From positions 26,679,130 through 26,743,129 of the forward strand of contig CM119263.1 in NCBI GenBank assembly GCA_051294375.1: 64,000 bases of DNA, given 5' to 3'. This DNA is from Paraspadella gotoi (Eukaryota > Chaetognatha). A model generated the notes under the pieces. It had not been told where the DNA came from. It saw nothing but the letters and a program-made list of their open reading frames with translations, and did not search any database. The translations under genes and the position numbers were made by a program. Below are positions 63,795-64,000 of this stretch, one piece after another (positions within the stretch are counted from its first letter, which is position 1; each line of letters opens with the position of its first letter).

Positions 63795-64000
63795 CCTCGC
63801 CCCTTCACCCCGCTCGCCTCTTCGTCCAGACGATTTATCGAAAATCAAAAGGCGCGGCGGCGAAAAACCGCCGACGCCGCCGTTCGATGGCGACGACGCC
63901 CTCGAACGCCGGCGTCGTCTCCGTGGCCGCCGCCGACGCCGCTAGTGGCGCTCGTGACGCTAACGACGCTATTGACGTTGACGTTTCTCCCCCTGTCCGA
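63702..64000 (+). CDS. 5' part of an ORF with optimal Kozak start, truncated by window end
   Basis: ATG in CTAGCCGCCATGGCTT, a near-ideal Kozak context. The frame is open for 99 codons and leaves the window. It begins MASRLSLNHAHISPKTSKN, has twelve Ala from a (GCC)n array, then PRPFTPLASSSRRFIENQKA, an Arg-rich patch and a Thr/Leu-rich end. A competing plus frame (63727-63945) reads poly-Pro then RPDDLSKIKRRGGEKPPTPP, and the minus strand is open too, as expected in a CpG island. The upstream promoter-like island supports a plus-strand gene. Family unknown. Confidence 0.35.
63758..63794. repeat. (GCC)n trinucleotide array
   Basis: Twelve GCC units, read as poly-Ala, poly-Pro or poly-Arg according to frame. 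Confidence 0.95.

Overview
This window is non-coding-dominated eukaryotic, probably invertebrate metazoan, DNA. There are no operons, no long ATG-initiated ORFs, dozens of long (CT)n/(GA)n tracts plus (CGT)n, (GATA)n, (TTTC)n, (TATTC)n and (ACTAT)n arrays, scattered CpG-dense promoter-like islands, and eleven runs of N typical of a draft assembly. CpG is not depleted in the GC-rich patches. I could not name the species, and no protein family was recognised with confidence.

Layout. 1-9.4 kb: CT/GA microsatellites, a GATA array, a CpG island at 8.5-8.7 kb, a 46-bp triplet repeat and a perfect 19-bp-arm hairpin at 9.15 kb. 9.4-13.2 kb: CpG-rich DNA, then a near-perfect palindrome with about 1-kb arms (10509-12848) around a 25-N gap, then a tRNA-like element. 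13.2-26 kb: low-complexity GA/CT-rich DNA with AT-rich stretches, small minisatellites, acidic-repeat exon candidates near 23 kb and a short Kozak-started ORF at 25.4 kb. 26-31.8 kb: an 807-N gap, a CpG-island promoter with a possible first exon (27.1-27.4 kb) and minus-strand exon candidates. 32-38.1 kb: an indel-ridden duplicated block with two 25-N gaps, probably poorly corrected sequence. 38-57 kb: microsatellites, a tRNA-derived SINE-like element (43.4 kb) and several exon candidates. 57-61.3 kb: gaps plus two coding-phase minisatellites (36-bp and 33-bp units). 61.3-64 kb: a pyrimidine-rich stretch, a minus-strand ORF overlapping phased ATTGG motifs, then a CpG island leading into an ORF with a textbook Kozak start that runs off the window end.

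Gene calls are tentative. Pyrimidine- or purine-rich strands stay open by composition, since stop codons need specific T/purine mixes, so ORF length means little here. The candidates listed combine plausible codon use with a splice signal, a Kozak ATG or duplication evidence. Where two frames or strands look equally good this is said. No complete gene model could be assembled. Intervals not listed are low-complexity or AT-rich DNA in which I saw nothing supportable; the larger ones are described as region entries.
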